Positions 63,986-64,000 of a stretch of DNA of 64,000 bases are shown in pieces. The notes below the pieces were generated by a model. The model worked only from the letters and a program-made list of their open reading frames with translations, made no database searches and was not told the DNA's origin. The stretch covers positions 14,511,918-14,575,917 of the forward strand of contig JAYGXS010000004.1 in the NCBI GenBank assembly GCA_036362985.1. The letters run 5' to 3'. Both the position numbers and the translations under genes were made by a program. The stretch is from Ligula intestinalis (lineage: Eukaryota > Platyhelminthes > Cestoda > Diphyllobothriidea > Diphyllobothriidae). Numbering within the stretch: the first letter of the stretch is position 1; each line of letters opens with the position of its first letter.

Positions 63986-64000
63986 TTACCCCCCCAACTT

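Overview
The window looks like repeat-rich, gene-poor nuclear DNA of an invertebrate animal. The best guess is a flatworm, and more narrowly a diphyllobothriid-type tapeworm. That guess rests on the retroelement families present: a RTE/CFDP2-like LINE with C-terminal C2H2 fingers, several GIY-YIG Penelope-like elements (PLEs), and tRNA-headed SINEs. It is an inference from memory of such families, not a database result. I found no convincing host protein-coding gene. Apart from retroelement remnants, the longest open frames are about 100-180 codons, lack recognisable domains, and lie in AT-rich or repeated DNA.

Layout. 0.4-1.5 kb: truncated PLE-A copy (minus). 3.3-4.1 kb: PLE-D GIY-YIG remnant (minus). 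4.3 and 7.1 kb: hammerhead-ribozyme-like motifs of a SINE-associated type. 9.0-10.5 and 41.0-42.4 kb: two colinear copies of an unknown 1.4 kb AT-rich repeat (repeat X); a third copy at 47.1-48.3 kb is split by a PLE insertion. 12.3 kb: outward-facing pair of hammerhead-bearing PLE ends. 13-19 kb: SINE relics, microsatellites and diverged local duplications. 19.7-21.5 kb: decayed PLE-B with RT and GIY-YIG. 22-31 kb: mostly unassigned AT-rich DNA with a few repeat relics. 31.6-33.9 kb: cluster of PLE 3' ends from three families. 34-43 kb: mostly unassigned. 43.4-48.3 kb: paired ribozyme ends, a SINE carrying both a tRNA-like head and a hammerhead, SINE relics, and a PLE-A insertion with an 8-bp target-site duplication. 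50.4-53.0 kb: the most complete PLE-A (N-terminal region, RT, GIY-YIG, ribozyme-bearing tail). 53.5-57.5 kb: a nearly full-length but inactivated LINE with a 10-N assembly gap. 57.8 kb: inverted PLE-A tail. 58.2-60.0 kb: GC-rich diverged tandem repeat. 60.4-62 kb: PLE-C end and another outward ribozyme pair. 62.5-64 kb: two tRNA-derived SINE copies.

The unifying pattern is architectural. Several different PLE lineages have the same 3' layout: GIY-YIG nuclease, short 3' UTR, hammerhead core (CTGA[T/C]GA ... GAAA), about 30-40 nt, then a terminal CTTCTTC tract. At least three places hold two such ends back to back, with ribozymes facing outward. Hammerheads in PLEs and in schistosome SINE-like repeats are known in general. 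The number of families, the paired arrangement and the SINE version here are the parts most worth following up. Every protein-coding remnant is disrupted except the 294-codon GIY-YIG frame of the 50-53 kb PLE and the 402-codon LINE endonuclease frame, and the latter appears to have lost its catalytic glutamate.
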